This document shows, in pieces, positions 39,959 to 47,686 of a stretch of DNA of 64,000 nt. A program made the position numbers and the translations under genes. This DNA is from Blastococcus saxobsidens (GTDB taxonomy: Bacteria; Actinomycetota; Actinomycetes; Mycobacteriales; Geodermatophilaceae). The notes under the pieces were generated by a model, which was given only the letters and a program-made list of their open reading frames with translations, had not been told where the DNA came from and did no database searches. The DNA lies in contig NZ_JAAGWG010000002.1 of NCBI RefSeq assembly GCF_010682065.1, positions 248,001 to 312,000 of the forward strand. The letters are read 5' to 3'. Numbering within the stretch: position 1 is the stretch's first letter; each line of letters starts with the position of its first letter.

Positions 39959-42223
39959 ATGCAGGCTGCCCTGCGCACCCGGCTGCTGCCCGGCGCGCCC
40001 GTGATCACGACAACGATCGTCGTCGTGGCGGCAGCTCTTCTGCTCGCTGCCGGCCAGGGACGGGTCGACGCCGTGTCCGCCACCCCGACCACCGGGCCGT
40101 GGCGGCTGCTGCTGATGGGCGCCCTGCACGGCGGCCTGCTCACCGTCCTGTTCTGGCGGGCCCGCCAGGTCGCCCACGAGCGCACGGTGTGGAGCCGGAT
40201 CGCCGCGGGGGCCGCGATCATCGCCGGCGCCGTGCCGCTGGCCGTCCTGCTGGGCCTGTCGCCGGACACCCGCGACGCGGCCGTCGCGCTCACGCTGTGG
40301 GCGCCGGTCGCAGCCTTCCCGCTGGTCTACGGCGGCCTGGTCCGCTGGAACCGGTTCAGCACGAACCTCGCCGACCCCAACGACACCCTCAACGGCGCGT
40401 CCGCCGTCCTGGCCGTCGTCGCGCTGGTCACCCTCGTCCTCCAGCTCGACAGCGGCTCCGCGCTGCCGACGTCACCGACGGGGCCGCTGCCGGTGGTCGC
40501 CGGCTTCGCGGTCGAGTTCGTCATCCTTGGCACCGTCGCCACCCTCCCCTTCCTGGGGAACATGGGGCGCGATCCCCGCACCTGGCTGGTCCTCGGGTCC
40601 TTCGGCGTCTCCTTCGCCGGTGACACGGCCACCCTGGTGTCCGGCGCCCGGCCCGGCACCTGGGCCTGGGTCGTCGAGCCGATCGCGGTGGCCTGCCTCG
40701 CCCTCGCCGCCGTCCTGCGGCCGGGTCGCGCCGAGCCCCAGCCGGCCGACCCGACGGCCTCCACCATCGGCGCCTTCGTCGTCATCCTCGCCTCCACCGG
40801 CGTCCTCCTCGTGGCCGCCCTGCACGGCGTCGGTGGGCCCACCACCTGGTGCGCGGCGCTGGCCGCGACCGGTTCCGGCGTGCGGCTGCTGGTCAACGTC
40901 CGGGAGCTGGCCGTCCTCGCGGTCACCCGCCGGGAGGCGCTGACCGACGAGCTGACCGGTCTGGCCAACCGCCGCGCCATGCTGCGCCGGATGGACGAGC
41001 TGGCGGGCGAGGGCACACCGCTGGCCCTGGCGCTCCTCGACCTGGACAAGTTCAAGGACGTCAACGACGCCCTCGGGCACGCCGCCGGTGACCACCTGCT
41101 GCGCATGGTGGCCACCCGCCTGGAGACCGTCCTGCGGCCCGGTGACCTGCTGGCCCGCCTGGGCGGCGACGAGTTCGCCGTCCTCGCGCCGCTGGACTCC
41201 CCGCTCGGCGACTCCGCCCTCGCACTGGGCCGCCGGCTCCACGACCGGCTGGCCGAGCCGTTCCCCATCGAGGGGATGGTCATCCACTCGGCGGCCAGCG
41301 TCGGGCTCACCGTGTCCCCCGGGGGCGAGGGATCGGCGTCACCGACCCAGCTGCTCCGTGAGGCCGACGTCGCCATGTACGACGCCAAGCGCACCGCGTC
41401 CGGCCCCGCCCTGTACGACAGCGCCCGGCACGCCGGCAGCAGCGGGAACCTGGCGCTGGTGGCCGACCTGCGGGCGGCCCTGACCGGCGACGAGCTCGTG
41501 CTGCACCACCAGCCGCAGCTCGACGTCACCACCGGACGTCCCGTCGGCGTCGAGGCCCTGGTCCGGTGGCAGCACCCCGTCCGCGGGCTGCTCGGTCCCG
41601 GCGAGTTCCTCCCGCTGGCCGAGGTGCACGGCCTGATGGGCACCCTGACCGAGGTGGTCCTCGGCCGGGCCGTCGCCCAGGCGGCGGAGTGGCACCGGCG
41701 GGGCCTGGACCTGCGGATGTCGGTCAACCTGTCGGCCAGCAACCTGCTGGACGCCGGGCTGCCGGGCCGCGTCGCGGAGCTGCTTGCCGCGCACGGGCTG
41801 CCGGCCGAGCGCCTGATCCTCGAGGTGACCGAGAGCGTTCTGCTGACCGATCCCGACCGCAGCATCGCCGTCGTGCGCCGGCTGGCCGACCTCGGCGCGG
41901 GCGTCAGCATCGACGACTTCGGCACCGGCTACTCGTCGCTGGCCTACCTCCGCGACCTGCCGGTGGCCGAGCTCAAGCTCGACCGCTCCTTCACCGCCGA
42001 CCTGCTGACCGACGAGCGCACCGAGGCGATCGTGTCCAGCACCGTGGAGCTCGCCCACCGTCTCGGCCTGCGGGTGGTGGCCGAGGGCGTCGAGCAGCCG
42101 GAGACGTTCTCCTACCTCCAGGCGCTCGGCTGCGACCTCAGCCAGGGCTTCCTGCACTCCCGCCCGCTGCCGGCCGAGCAGTTCGAGGAATGGCTCACCC
42201 GCTCCCCCGCCGTCGCCCGCTGA
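39959..42223 (+). CDS. Membrane GGDEF-EAL c-di-GMP protein
   Basis: 754 residues: about nine N-terminal hydrophobic segments (about 12-310), a GGDEF domain (about 325-485) with LTDELTGLANRRAML and intact GGDEF in LARLGGDEFAVL, and an EAL domain (about 500-745) with VGVEALVRWQHP, MSVNLSASNL, IDDFGTGYSSLAYL and VVAEGVE. Both the synthase and phosphodiesterase motifs appear complete, so it may do either, depending on its membrane sensor. The ATG start lies 140 bases beyond rnpB; the Shine-Dalgarno is weak. Confidence 0.92.
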   Translation: MQAALRTRLLPGAPVITTTIVVVAAALLLAAGQGRVDAVSATPTTGPWRLLLMGALHGGLLTVLFWRARQVAHERTVWSRIAAGAAIIAGAVPLAVLLGLSPDTRDAAVALTLWAPVAAFPLVYGGLVRWNRFSTNLADPNDTLNGASAVLAVVALVTLVLQLDSGSALPTSPTGPLPVVAGFAVEFVILGTVATLPFLGNMGRDPRTWLVLGSFGVSFAGDTATLVSGARPGTWAWVVEPIAVACLALAAVLRPGRAEPQPADPTASTIGAFVVILASTGVLLVAALHGVGGPTTWCAALAATGSGVRLLVNVRELAVLAVTRREALTDELTGLANRRAMLRRMDELAGEGTPLALALLDLDKFKDVNDALGHAAGDHLLRMVATRLETVLRPGDLLARLGGDEFAVLAPLDSPLGDSALALGRRLHDRLAEPFPIEGMVIHSAASVGLTVSPGGEGSASPTQLLREADVAMYDAKRTASGPALYDSARHAGSSGNLALVADLRAALTGDELVLHHQPQLDVTTGRPVGVEALVRWQHPVRGLLGPGEFLPLAEVHGLMGTLTEVVLGRAVAQAAEWHRRGLDLRMSVNLSASNLLDAGLPGRVAELLAAHGLPAERLILEVTESVLLTDPDRSIAVVRRLADLGAGVSIDDFGTGYSSLAYLRDLPVAELKLDRSFTADLLTDERTEAIVSSTVELAHRLGLRVVAEGVEQPETFSYLQALGCDLSQGFLHSRPLPAEQFEEWLTRSPAVAR

Positions 42224-42240
42224 CCCCCGCCGGCGTCAGC
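42219..42240. terminator. Hairpin between GGDEF-EAL and PIG-L genes
   Basis: GCTGAC and GTCAGC pair over 6 bp around a 10-base loop spanning the two convergent stops. Modest but well placed. Confidence 0.4.
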
Positions 42241-42955
42241 CCCAGAAGAGCCGGAAGCCGACCCGCCGCCGGCCGTCGTCGGTGACGGTCGACATGTCCA
42301 CCACCTGCCGCGCCTGGTCCTCGACCGGCTCGTCCGACAGCAGCTCCAGGTATCGGCGGTGCTCGACCAGCGACGCGACGGCCGCCTCGACGGCGTCGCT
42401 CACGTCGACCTCGTGCGGCGGGTCGACCAGCTCGCTCACCGCGATGTACTGCACGCCGCGCCACGGCTCCTCGGCCAGGTCCGGGAAGATCCACTCGTTC
42501 GACGCGTCGGCCACGGCGTCGACGACCGACTGGCCCAGGGCGCGGTGGTCGGCGGAGTTGACGTGGGCCGGGGAGACGCCCGGCGGGGTCCAGGTCGCGC
42601 CGAAGTAGCCGGTGACCACCAGTTCCGGGCGGTGCCGCCGGATCGCCCCCGCGAGGTCGCGCCGCAGCTCCGGTCCGGCCACCAGGGTGCCGTCCCGGTG
42701 GTCGAGGAACTCCACCTCGGTGACACCGACGACGGCGGCCGAGCGGCGCTCCTCCTCCTCGCGGATCGGGCCGGCCTCGGCCGGTGGCACGCCCGCCATC
42801 CCGGCTTCGCCGCGGGTGGCGAGCAGGTAGTGCACCTCCTTGCCGGCGGCGGTCCAGACCGCGACGGCGGCCGCGAGGCCGTACTCGATGTCGTCGGGGT
42901 GGGCCGCCACGACCAGGGCGCGCTGCCAGTCGTCGGGCATGGGGGTGGGAGGCAT
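42236..42955 (-). CDS. PIG-L family deacetylase
   Basis: A 239-residue LmbE/PIG-L zinc hydrolase with AHPDDIEYGLAAAV holding the metal-binding His-Asp-Asp, LATRGEAGMAG, HRDGTL and the His of VNSADHRALG. The family deacetylates N-acetyl sugars, for example in mycothiol synthesis and detoxification (MshB, Mca), but also in natural-product pathways. It lacks Mca's length and no mycothiol gene is adjacent. ATG 42955 has a weak -10 (CAGACT) 8 bases upstream and no Shine-Dalgarno. Confidence 0.88.
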   Translation of the reverse strand: MPPTPMPDDWQRALVVAAHPDDIEYGLAAAVAVWTAAGKEVHYLLATRGEAGMAGVPPAEAGPIREEEERRSAAVVGVTEVEFLDHRDGTLVAGPELRRDLAGAIRRHRPELVVTGYFGATWTPPGVSPAHVNSADHRALGQSVVDAVADASNEWIFPDLAEEPWRGVQYIAVSELVDPPHEVDVSDAVEAAVASLVEHRRYLELLSDEPVEDQARQVVDMSTVTDDGRRRVGFRLFWG

Positions 42956-42992
42956 GACCGGAGTCTGCCGCCGATCCCGTCCGCGCAGGAGG

Positions 42993-43352
42993 TCAGCGCC
43001 CGCGGGCCACCCGCAGCGCGGCCGCGATCATCGGCACCTGGAGCGGCAGCCGCGCCGCGGCGATCGCCAGCGGTACCGGCTTGCCACGCACGACCCGGAA
43101 CATGTGCAGGTGCGCCGGCACGAAGGCCAGCAGCAGGGCGACCGTGCCCCAGCCGCCCGCCCGGCGGGTGGCCGGCGCGGCCAGCAGGGCCGCGGTGCCG
43201 ATCTCGGCCACCCCGCTGGCCAGCACCCAGGTCCGTGCGTCGCCCAGCTCCGGCGGCACCAGCCACTCGTAGGTGCGCGGCCGCACCAGGTGCAGGACAC
43301 CGGAGCCGCCCAGGAGCGCCCCCAGCCACGTCGCGTTCGCCGGCTTCCGCAT
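42993..43352 (-). CDS. DoxX-like small membrane protein
   Basis: A 119-residue protein with four hydrophobic segments of the DoxX/YphA type (GSGVLHLVRPRTYEWLVP, ASGVAEIGTAALLAAP, and a later HLHMFRVV). Family members include quinone-linked and unknown membrane proteins; function is not known. The ATG start is preceded by TACGGT 6 bases upstream and no Shine-Dalgarno, consistent with a leaderless transcript. It may share a transcript with the PIG-L gene 37 bases downstream. Confidence 0.78.
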   Translation of the reverse strand: MRKPANATWLGALLGGSGVLHLVRPRTYEWLVPPELGDARTWVLASGVAEIGTAALLAAPATRRAGGWGTVALLLAFVPAHLHMFRVVRGKPVPLAIAAARLPLQVPMIAAALRVARGR

Positions 43353-43433
43353 GCGCCCACCGTAGGCCGGGACGGACGGCGTTCCCGCCGCCCGCCCCGG
43401 CTGCCACCGACGCGGCCCCGTGAGCGGGCCCGG

Positions 43434-43934
43434 CTACCAGCTGTAGCGGCCGTCCGGCTTGAGGGTGACCTTGATGCTGTGCCAGCTCCACCCACTGCAG
43501 AACCAGCCGATGCTGCCCGTGGCGCAGTTGCGGCTCTGGAACCAGCCGTACACCGTCGCCTGGTTGGCGTACCGCAGCGACGAGGAGATCGGAACCTGCG
43601 ACGAGTTGGTCGGCCCGGTCGCATTCGCGACCTGCCAGGTCAGGTTCGCGTCGGCACTGCCGGAACCGGTGATGTTGTACACGGTGCCCCCGGACGTCCA
43701 GCACCAGCGCACGTTGAGCCGGTAGCTGTAGGTCGTGACGCCCGCACCTCCCCACGTCTGGCGGAAGTAGTCGGACTTGCAGCCCGCGACGGCCGCCGAG
43801 GCGGACGGCACGGAGGTGAGCAGCGCGGCGAGGACGAGCGCCATGGTCACGAGGACCCGCACGGCGATGCCACGACGGGCGGCCGGGCGAACCGGAGCGG
43901 GGACGGGACGCTCCGGAGTGGTGGTGAGGGACAA
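43434..43934 (-). CDS. Small secreted Trp/Cys-rich protein, family not recognised
   Basis: A 166-residue exported protein: basic N terminus, signal helix VLVTMALVLAALLTSVPSAS, then a 120-residue beta-rich domain with several aromatics and five cysteines (VAGCKSDYFRQTWGG, RWCWTSGG, SRNCATG, GWFCSGWSWH). The Cys and Trp content suggests an extracellular disulfide-stabilised domain, perhaps binding sugar or wall. The TTG start is used because GAGGAG lies five bases upstream; the frame above it extends toward the divergent TSUP gene without support. Confidence 0.7.
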   Translation of the reverse strand: MSLTTTPERPVPAPVRPAARRGIAVRVLVTMALVLAALLTSVPSASAAVAGCKSDYFRQTWGGAGVTTYSYRLNVRWCWTSGGTVYNITGSGSADANLTWQVANATGPTNSSQVPISSSLRYANQATVYGWFQSRNCATGSIGWFCSGWSWHSIKVTLKPDGRYSW

Positions 43935-44048
43935 TTCGACTCCTCGGGGTTCTGGAATGGTGCGCGGAACGTATGGGCGGAGCCACGCTGCGTCAATACG
44001 CAACTGCACGGTTCCGCGGGTCCGCCGCTGCACGCTCCGGGCGGACCG

Positions 44049-44054
44049 TAGGGT
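44049..44054 (+). promoter_or_regulatory. TAGGGT -10 box of TSUP gene
   Basis: TAGGGT fits TANNNT and ends 8 bases before the GTG start, with no Shine-Dalgarno between, so the mRNA is probably leaderless. Confidence 0.5.
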
Positions 44055-44062
44055 GACCCGCC

Positions 44063-44818
44063 GTGTCCCCGGTCGACCTGCTCGTCGCGGCCGGCGTCGC
44101 ACTGGTGGCCGGTGTCATCAACTCCATCGCCGGTGGCGGCTCGCTGATCCTCTTCCCCACCCTGGTGGGGCTCGGCCTGCCCACCGTGGCGGCCAACGTG
44201 ACCAACTCGGTGGCCCAGTGGCCGGGCTACCTCGGCGGCGTCGCCGGCTTCCGGGCCGAGTACGCGGGACAGCGCGGCCGGCTGCTGCGCTTCGGGGCGG
44301 TGGCGGTGCTGGGCGGCCTCACCGGCAGCATCCTGCTGCTCACCACGCCGTCGGAGGCCTTCGACGGGATCGTCCCGGTGCTCGTGCTGCTGGCCAGCCT
44401 GCTGCTCGCGGTGCAGCCGCTGCTCACCCGGCGGCTCGCCGGCCGGGAGGCGCGACCCGGCGGCGGGGACCCGGTCTGGCTGCACGTCGCGCTGTTCCTC
44501 GCCACCGTCTACGGCGGCTACTTCGGCGGCGCGCTCGGGGTGATCCTCGTCGGCGTCCTGGGCATCGGGCTGCATCGGCTGAAGCTCGCCAACGCGCTGA
44601 AGTCGGCCCTGTCAGCGGTCACGGCCACCGTCACGCTGGTGGTGTTCGGGCTCTTCGGGCCGATCGACTGGGCGGTGGTCGGCGTCGCGGCACCGGCGAG
44701 CCTGGTGGGCGGCTTCGTCGGGGCCCGCATCGCCACGCGGATCCCGGCCACGCCGCTGCGCGGGCTCATCGTGGTCTTCGGCGTGGCCGTCTCGGCCTAC
44801 CTGTTCGCCCGGGCCTGA
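44063..44818 (+). CDS. TSUP (TauE/SafE) family permease
   Basis: A 251-residue membrane protein with seven to eight segments and the TauE/SafE hallmarks: SIAGGGSLILFPTLVGLGL and NVTNSVAQWPGYLGG at the N-terminal repeat, GGYFGGALGV and NALKSALS in the second. The family exports or imports sulfite, sulfoacetate or related anions. No sulfur gene is adjacent. GTG 44063 with a -10 box 8 bases upstream. Confidence 0.88.
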   Translation: MSPVDLLVAAGVALVAGVINSIAGGGSLILFPTLVGLGLPTVAANVTNSVAQWPGYLGGVAGFRAEYAGQRGRLLRFGAVAVLGGLTGSILLLTTPSEAFDGIVPVLVLLASLLLAVQPLLTRRLAGREARPGGGDPVWLHVALFLATVYGGYFGGALGVILVGVLGIGLHRLKLANALKSALSAVTATVTLVVFGLFGPIDWAVVGVAAPASLVGGFVGARIATRIPATPLRGLIVVFGVAVSAYLFARA

Positions 44819-44830
44819 CCGGCGCGGTGG

Positions 44831-45925
44831 TCAGCGCAGGTGGGCGGTGTCGTTCACCAGCCGGACGGCGGAGCGCCCGTCGGACGACCACGCGACCGTG
44901 CACAGCGACGCCGCCTCCAGGAACACCCGGTGGACGACGTCGGGCCCGGTGCCCAGCCCCGCGGCCAGCAGCAGCTTGATCGGCGTCACGTGGCTGACGA
45001 CGAGGACGGTCCTCCCCGCGTGACGGGTGAGGATCCGCTGCCGGGCCCGCTCGACCCGGCCGGCGACGTCGGCGATCGACTCGCCGCCGGGTGCGGCGAC
45101 CGTCACGTCGGTCATGAACCGGCGCACCGCCAGCGGGTGCCGCGACCGCGCCTCGTCGGAGGTGAGCCCCTCCAGCGTGCCGAAGTCCAGCTCCACCAAG
45201 TCGTCGTCGAACTCGACCGCCAGGCCCAGCCGCGCCGCGACGGTCTCGGCCGTCTCCCGGGTGCGGCGCAGCGGCGAGGCGACGACGACCTCGATCCCGA
45301 GCTGCGCGGCCCGCTCCCCCGCCGCCTCGGCCTCGGCCCGGCCGGTCCGGGACAGGGGCAGCTCGTTGCGGCCGCTGAACCGCCGCTCCGGGGTGTGCTC
45401 GGTCTGCCCGTGGCGCAGCAGGTGCGTGACGGTGGTGACCACGGGTGCCGGCTCGGCGGTGGGCTGGACGTCGTCCTCGGCGACGCTTGGCTCAGCGGCG
45501 GCGTCCCGGTGGATCGGCCGGCCGTCCATGGCGCTGTTGGCCAGCGCGTCGGCGGCCCCGTTCTGCGCGCGCGGCACCCAGGTGTAGCGGACCTCGCCGA
45601 GCTTGCGGGCGATCGCCCGGGCCTGCAGCGCGAGCTGCTGCATGTCCGGGTGCTTGATCTTCCAGCGGCCCGACATCTGCTCGACGACCAGCTTGGAGTC
45701 CATCCGGACCTCGACCTCGGCGGAGGCGTCGAGGTCCAGCGCCGCCTGCAGGCCGGCCACCAGGCCGCCGTACTCGGCCACGTTGTTGGTCGCCCGCCCG
45801 ACCGAGGCCGCGCGCTCGGCGAGCACCCGGCCGGTCCCGGCGTCGCGGACCAGGGCGCCGTACCCGGCCGGTCCGGGGTTGCCGCGCGATCCGCCGTCGG
45901 CCTCGACGATGAACCGTCGGGTCAC
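44831..45925 (-). CDS. Bifunctional RNase H/acid phosphatase (Rv2228c-like)
   Basis: A 364-residue fusion. The N-terminal RNase HI domain (about 1-140) has VEADGGSRGNPGPAGYGAL, NNVAEYGGL and RMDSKLVVEQM, keeping the acidic site; it cuts RNA in RNA-DNA hybrids. The C-terminal histidine phosphatase domain (about 165-360) has LLRHGQTEHT, SPLRRTRETAE and VVSHVTPIK, as in CobC/PhoE-type enzymes. The same fusion is known as Rv2228c in M. tuberculosis. GTG start with GGAGGGGG upstream. A hairpin separates it from the zinc-ribbon gene. Confidence 0.94.
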   Translation of the reverse strand: MTRRFIVEADGGSRGNPGPAGYGALVRDAGTGRVLAERAASVGRATNNVAEYGGLVAGLQAALDLDASAEVEVRMDSKLVVEQMSGRWKIKHPDMQQLALQARAIARKLGEVRYTWVPRAQNGAADALANSAMDGRPIHRDAAAEPSVAEDDVQPTAEPAPVVTTVTHLLRHGQTEHTPERRFSGRNELPLSRTGRAEAEAAGERAAQLGIEVVVASPLRRTRETAETVAARLGLAVEFDDDLVELDFGTLEGLTSDEARSRHPLAVRRFMTDVTVAAPGGESIADVAGRVERARQRILTRHAGRTVLVVSHVTPIKLLLAAGLGTGPDVVHRVFLEAASLCTVAWSSDGRSAVRLVNDTAHLR

Positions 45926-45935
45926 GCAACCCCCT

Positions 45936-45965
45936 CCAGGGCCGAAGTGGCGATATTGGCCCTGG
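45936..45965 (-). terminator. Hairpin between zinc-ribbon and RNase H genes
   Basis: CCAGGGCC pairs with GGCCCTGG over 8 bp around a 14-base loop filling the 40-base gap. It may reduce read-through into the RNase H gene rather than end it. Confidence 0.45.
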
Positions 45966-46706
45966 TCACAGGCCGGACTCGGCGGTGCGCACCAGGATCC
46001 GGCCGCAGTTCTCGCACCGGACGACCTCGTGCGGGTCGGTGTTGCGCACGGCGGCGAGCTCGCGCCCGTTCAGCTCGATCCGGCAGCCCTGGCACTGGCG
46101 CGCCTTGAGCATCGCCGCCCCGGTGGTGCCGGTCTGCGTGCGGATCCGGTCGTAGAGCGCCAGCAGCGGCGCGGAGATGCCCCCGGCGACGGCGGCCCGG
46201 GCCGCCTCGTGCCGGTTGGTGCCGTCGGTGATGTCGGCCAGCGCGTCGTCGCGCAGCTGCTCGGCCCGCTCCAGCGCGGCCCGCGCCTCGTCCCGGCCGG
46301 CCTGGGCCTCCCGGAGCGCCGCCTCGGCCGTCTCCAGGCTCTCCATCAGCTCGAGCTCCTGGTCCTCCAGGTCCGACTGGCGGCGGGCCAGGGACTGGAG
46401 CTCGTGCTGCAGGTCGGTCATCTGCTTGGCCGAGACGCTGCCGGAATCGAGCAGCTTCTGGTCCTTGGTGGCGCGTGCCCGCACGGTCTCGACGTCGGTC
46501 TCCAGCCGCTTGACCTCGCGCTGCAGGTCCCGCGCCGCGGTCTCGGCCCGCACGACGTCGTCGGCCAGCGTGCGCTCGGCCTCGGCGGCCGCCTCGACGG
46601 CGACTCCCTCCGGCAGGGTGCGCCGGCGGTGGGCGAGCTGGGTGAGCGCGACGTCCTCCGCGGCCAGGTCCAGGAGCTTCTGCTGCTCGAAATGGTCGGC
46701 CTTCAC
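45966..46706 (-). CDS. C4 zinc-ribbon coiled-coil protein (Rv2229c-like)
   Basis: A 246-residue protein with a long antiparallel coiled coil (about 35-165) and a C-terminal zinc ribbon with CQGCR and CENCGRILV supplying four cysteines, as in CT398/HP0958-type proteins. HP0958 works in flagellar regulation in Helicobacter; in actinobacteria the function is unknown, perhaps nucleic-acid binding. It occupies the position of Rv2229c between the NIF3 and RNase H genes. Confidence 0.88.
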   Translation of the reverse strand: MKADHFEQQKLLDLAAEDVALTQLAHRRRTLPEGVAVEAAAEAERTLADDVVRAETAARDLQREVKRLETDVETVRARATKDQKLLDSGSVSAKQMTDLQHELQSLARRQSDLEDQELELMESLETAEAALREAQAGRDEARAALERAEQLRDDALADITDGTNRHEAARAAVAGGISAPLLALYDRIRTQTGTTGAAMLKARQCQGCRIELNGRELAAVRNTDPHEVVRCENCGRILVRTAESGL

Positions 46707-46729
46707 GCGCTCAACCTACCTGCGCCCGG

Positions 46730-46748
46730 GCTCCCGTCCCCCGGGAGC
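46730..46748 (-). terminator. Hairpin after NIF3-like gene
   Basis: GCTCCCG pairs with CGGGAGC, 7 bp with a 5-base loop, downstream of the NIF3 stop and ahead of the zinc-ribbon gene. Confidence 0.4.
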
Positions 46749-46777
46749 GGTGCGTGCCGTCGCCCGGGACCTCCGCC

Positions 46778-47623
46778 TCAGTCGGCGGCGTGCCGGCCGG
46801 CACCGGTGCCCTGCCCGGATCCGCAGGTCCAGGGATCGGTGGGCCAGGTGGAGACGGCGACCTCCAGCCGGCCGCCCAGGTCCTCGCGCAGGGTCTCGGC
46901 AGCGACCGGGAGCCACGGCCACTCGGAGGCGAAGTGCGCCACGTCGCACAGTGCGGGACCGGGGACTTCGAGGGCCTCGGACACGAGGTGGTGCTTCAGG
47001 TCGCTGGTGAGCAGCACGTCGGCCCCGGCCGCCGCCGCCGCACCGAGCAGCGAGCCGCCGCTCCCTCCGCAGACGGCCACCGTGCTCACCACCCGGTCGG
47101 GGTCGCCGGCCGCCCGGACGCCACCGACCGTGGCGGGCAGCGCCGCCGCGGCGTGCTCGGCGAAGCGGCGCAGCGGGAGCGGCTCGGCCAGCCGGCCCAC
47201 CCGGCCGAGGCCCGCCCGCGGGTCGCTGCCCGCCGGCTCCAGGGGTACCGCGTCCAGCAACCCGAGCGCCGCGGCCAGGGCGTCGTTGACCCCGTGGTCC
47301 GGCGCACGGTCGGCGTTGGTGTGAGCCACGAACAGCGCGGCGCCGGCCCGGACGAGGCGGTGCACCAGTCGCCCCTTCGGGTCGTCGGCCGGCACGCCGT
47401 GCACGGGGGTGAGGAACAGCGGGTGGTGGGTGACGAGGAGGTCGGCGCCGGTCGCCAGCACCTCGTCGACGACGGCGGCGGTGGGGTCGACGGCGAACAG
47501 CACCTTCCGCACCGGCTCGTCGCGGTCGCCGCACACCAGCCCGACGGCGTCCCACTCCTCGGCCAGCGCCGGGTCGTAGCGGGCGTCGAGAGCGGCGAGG
47601 ACCTCACCGAGCAGCACGGTCAC
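46778..47623 (-). CDS. NIF3-like dinuclear metal protein, short form (Rv2230c-like)
   Basis: A 281-residue NIF3/DUF34 protein. Metal-binding elements are VTHHPLFLTPVHG and HTNADRAPDHGVNDALA at the N terminus, and LTSDLKHHLVSEA with DVAHFASEWPW at the C terminus. It lacks the roughly 100-residue PII-like insert of the mycobacterial protein. NIF3 proteins are metal-dependent hydrolase candidates of unknown substrate. GTG 47623 matches the M. tuberculosis start in alignment; GTG 47617 has better Shine-Dalgarno spacing. First of the conserved NIF3/zinc-ribbon/RNase H series. Confidence 0.9.
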   Translation of the reverse strand: MTVLLGEVLAALDARYDPALAEEWDAVGLVCGDRDEPVRKVLFAVDPTAAVVDEVLATGADLLVTHHPLFLTPVHGVPADDPKGRLVHRLVRAGAALFVAHTNADRAPDHGVNDALAAALGLLDAVPLEPAGSDPRAGLGRVGRLAEPLPLRRFAEHAAAALPATVGGVRAAGDPDRVVSTVAVCGGSGGSLLGAAAAAGADVLLTSDLKHHLVSEALEVPGPALCDVAHFASEWPWLPVAAETLREDLGGRLEVAVSTWPTDPWTCGSGQGTGAGRHAAD

Positions 47624-47686
47624 GGCTCCGCAGCGTAGGCGCCGCCGACGGCGCGGCCACCGCGACGGAATGACAAGCTCGTCGTC

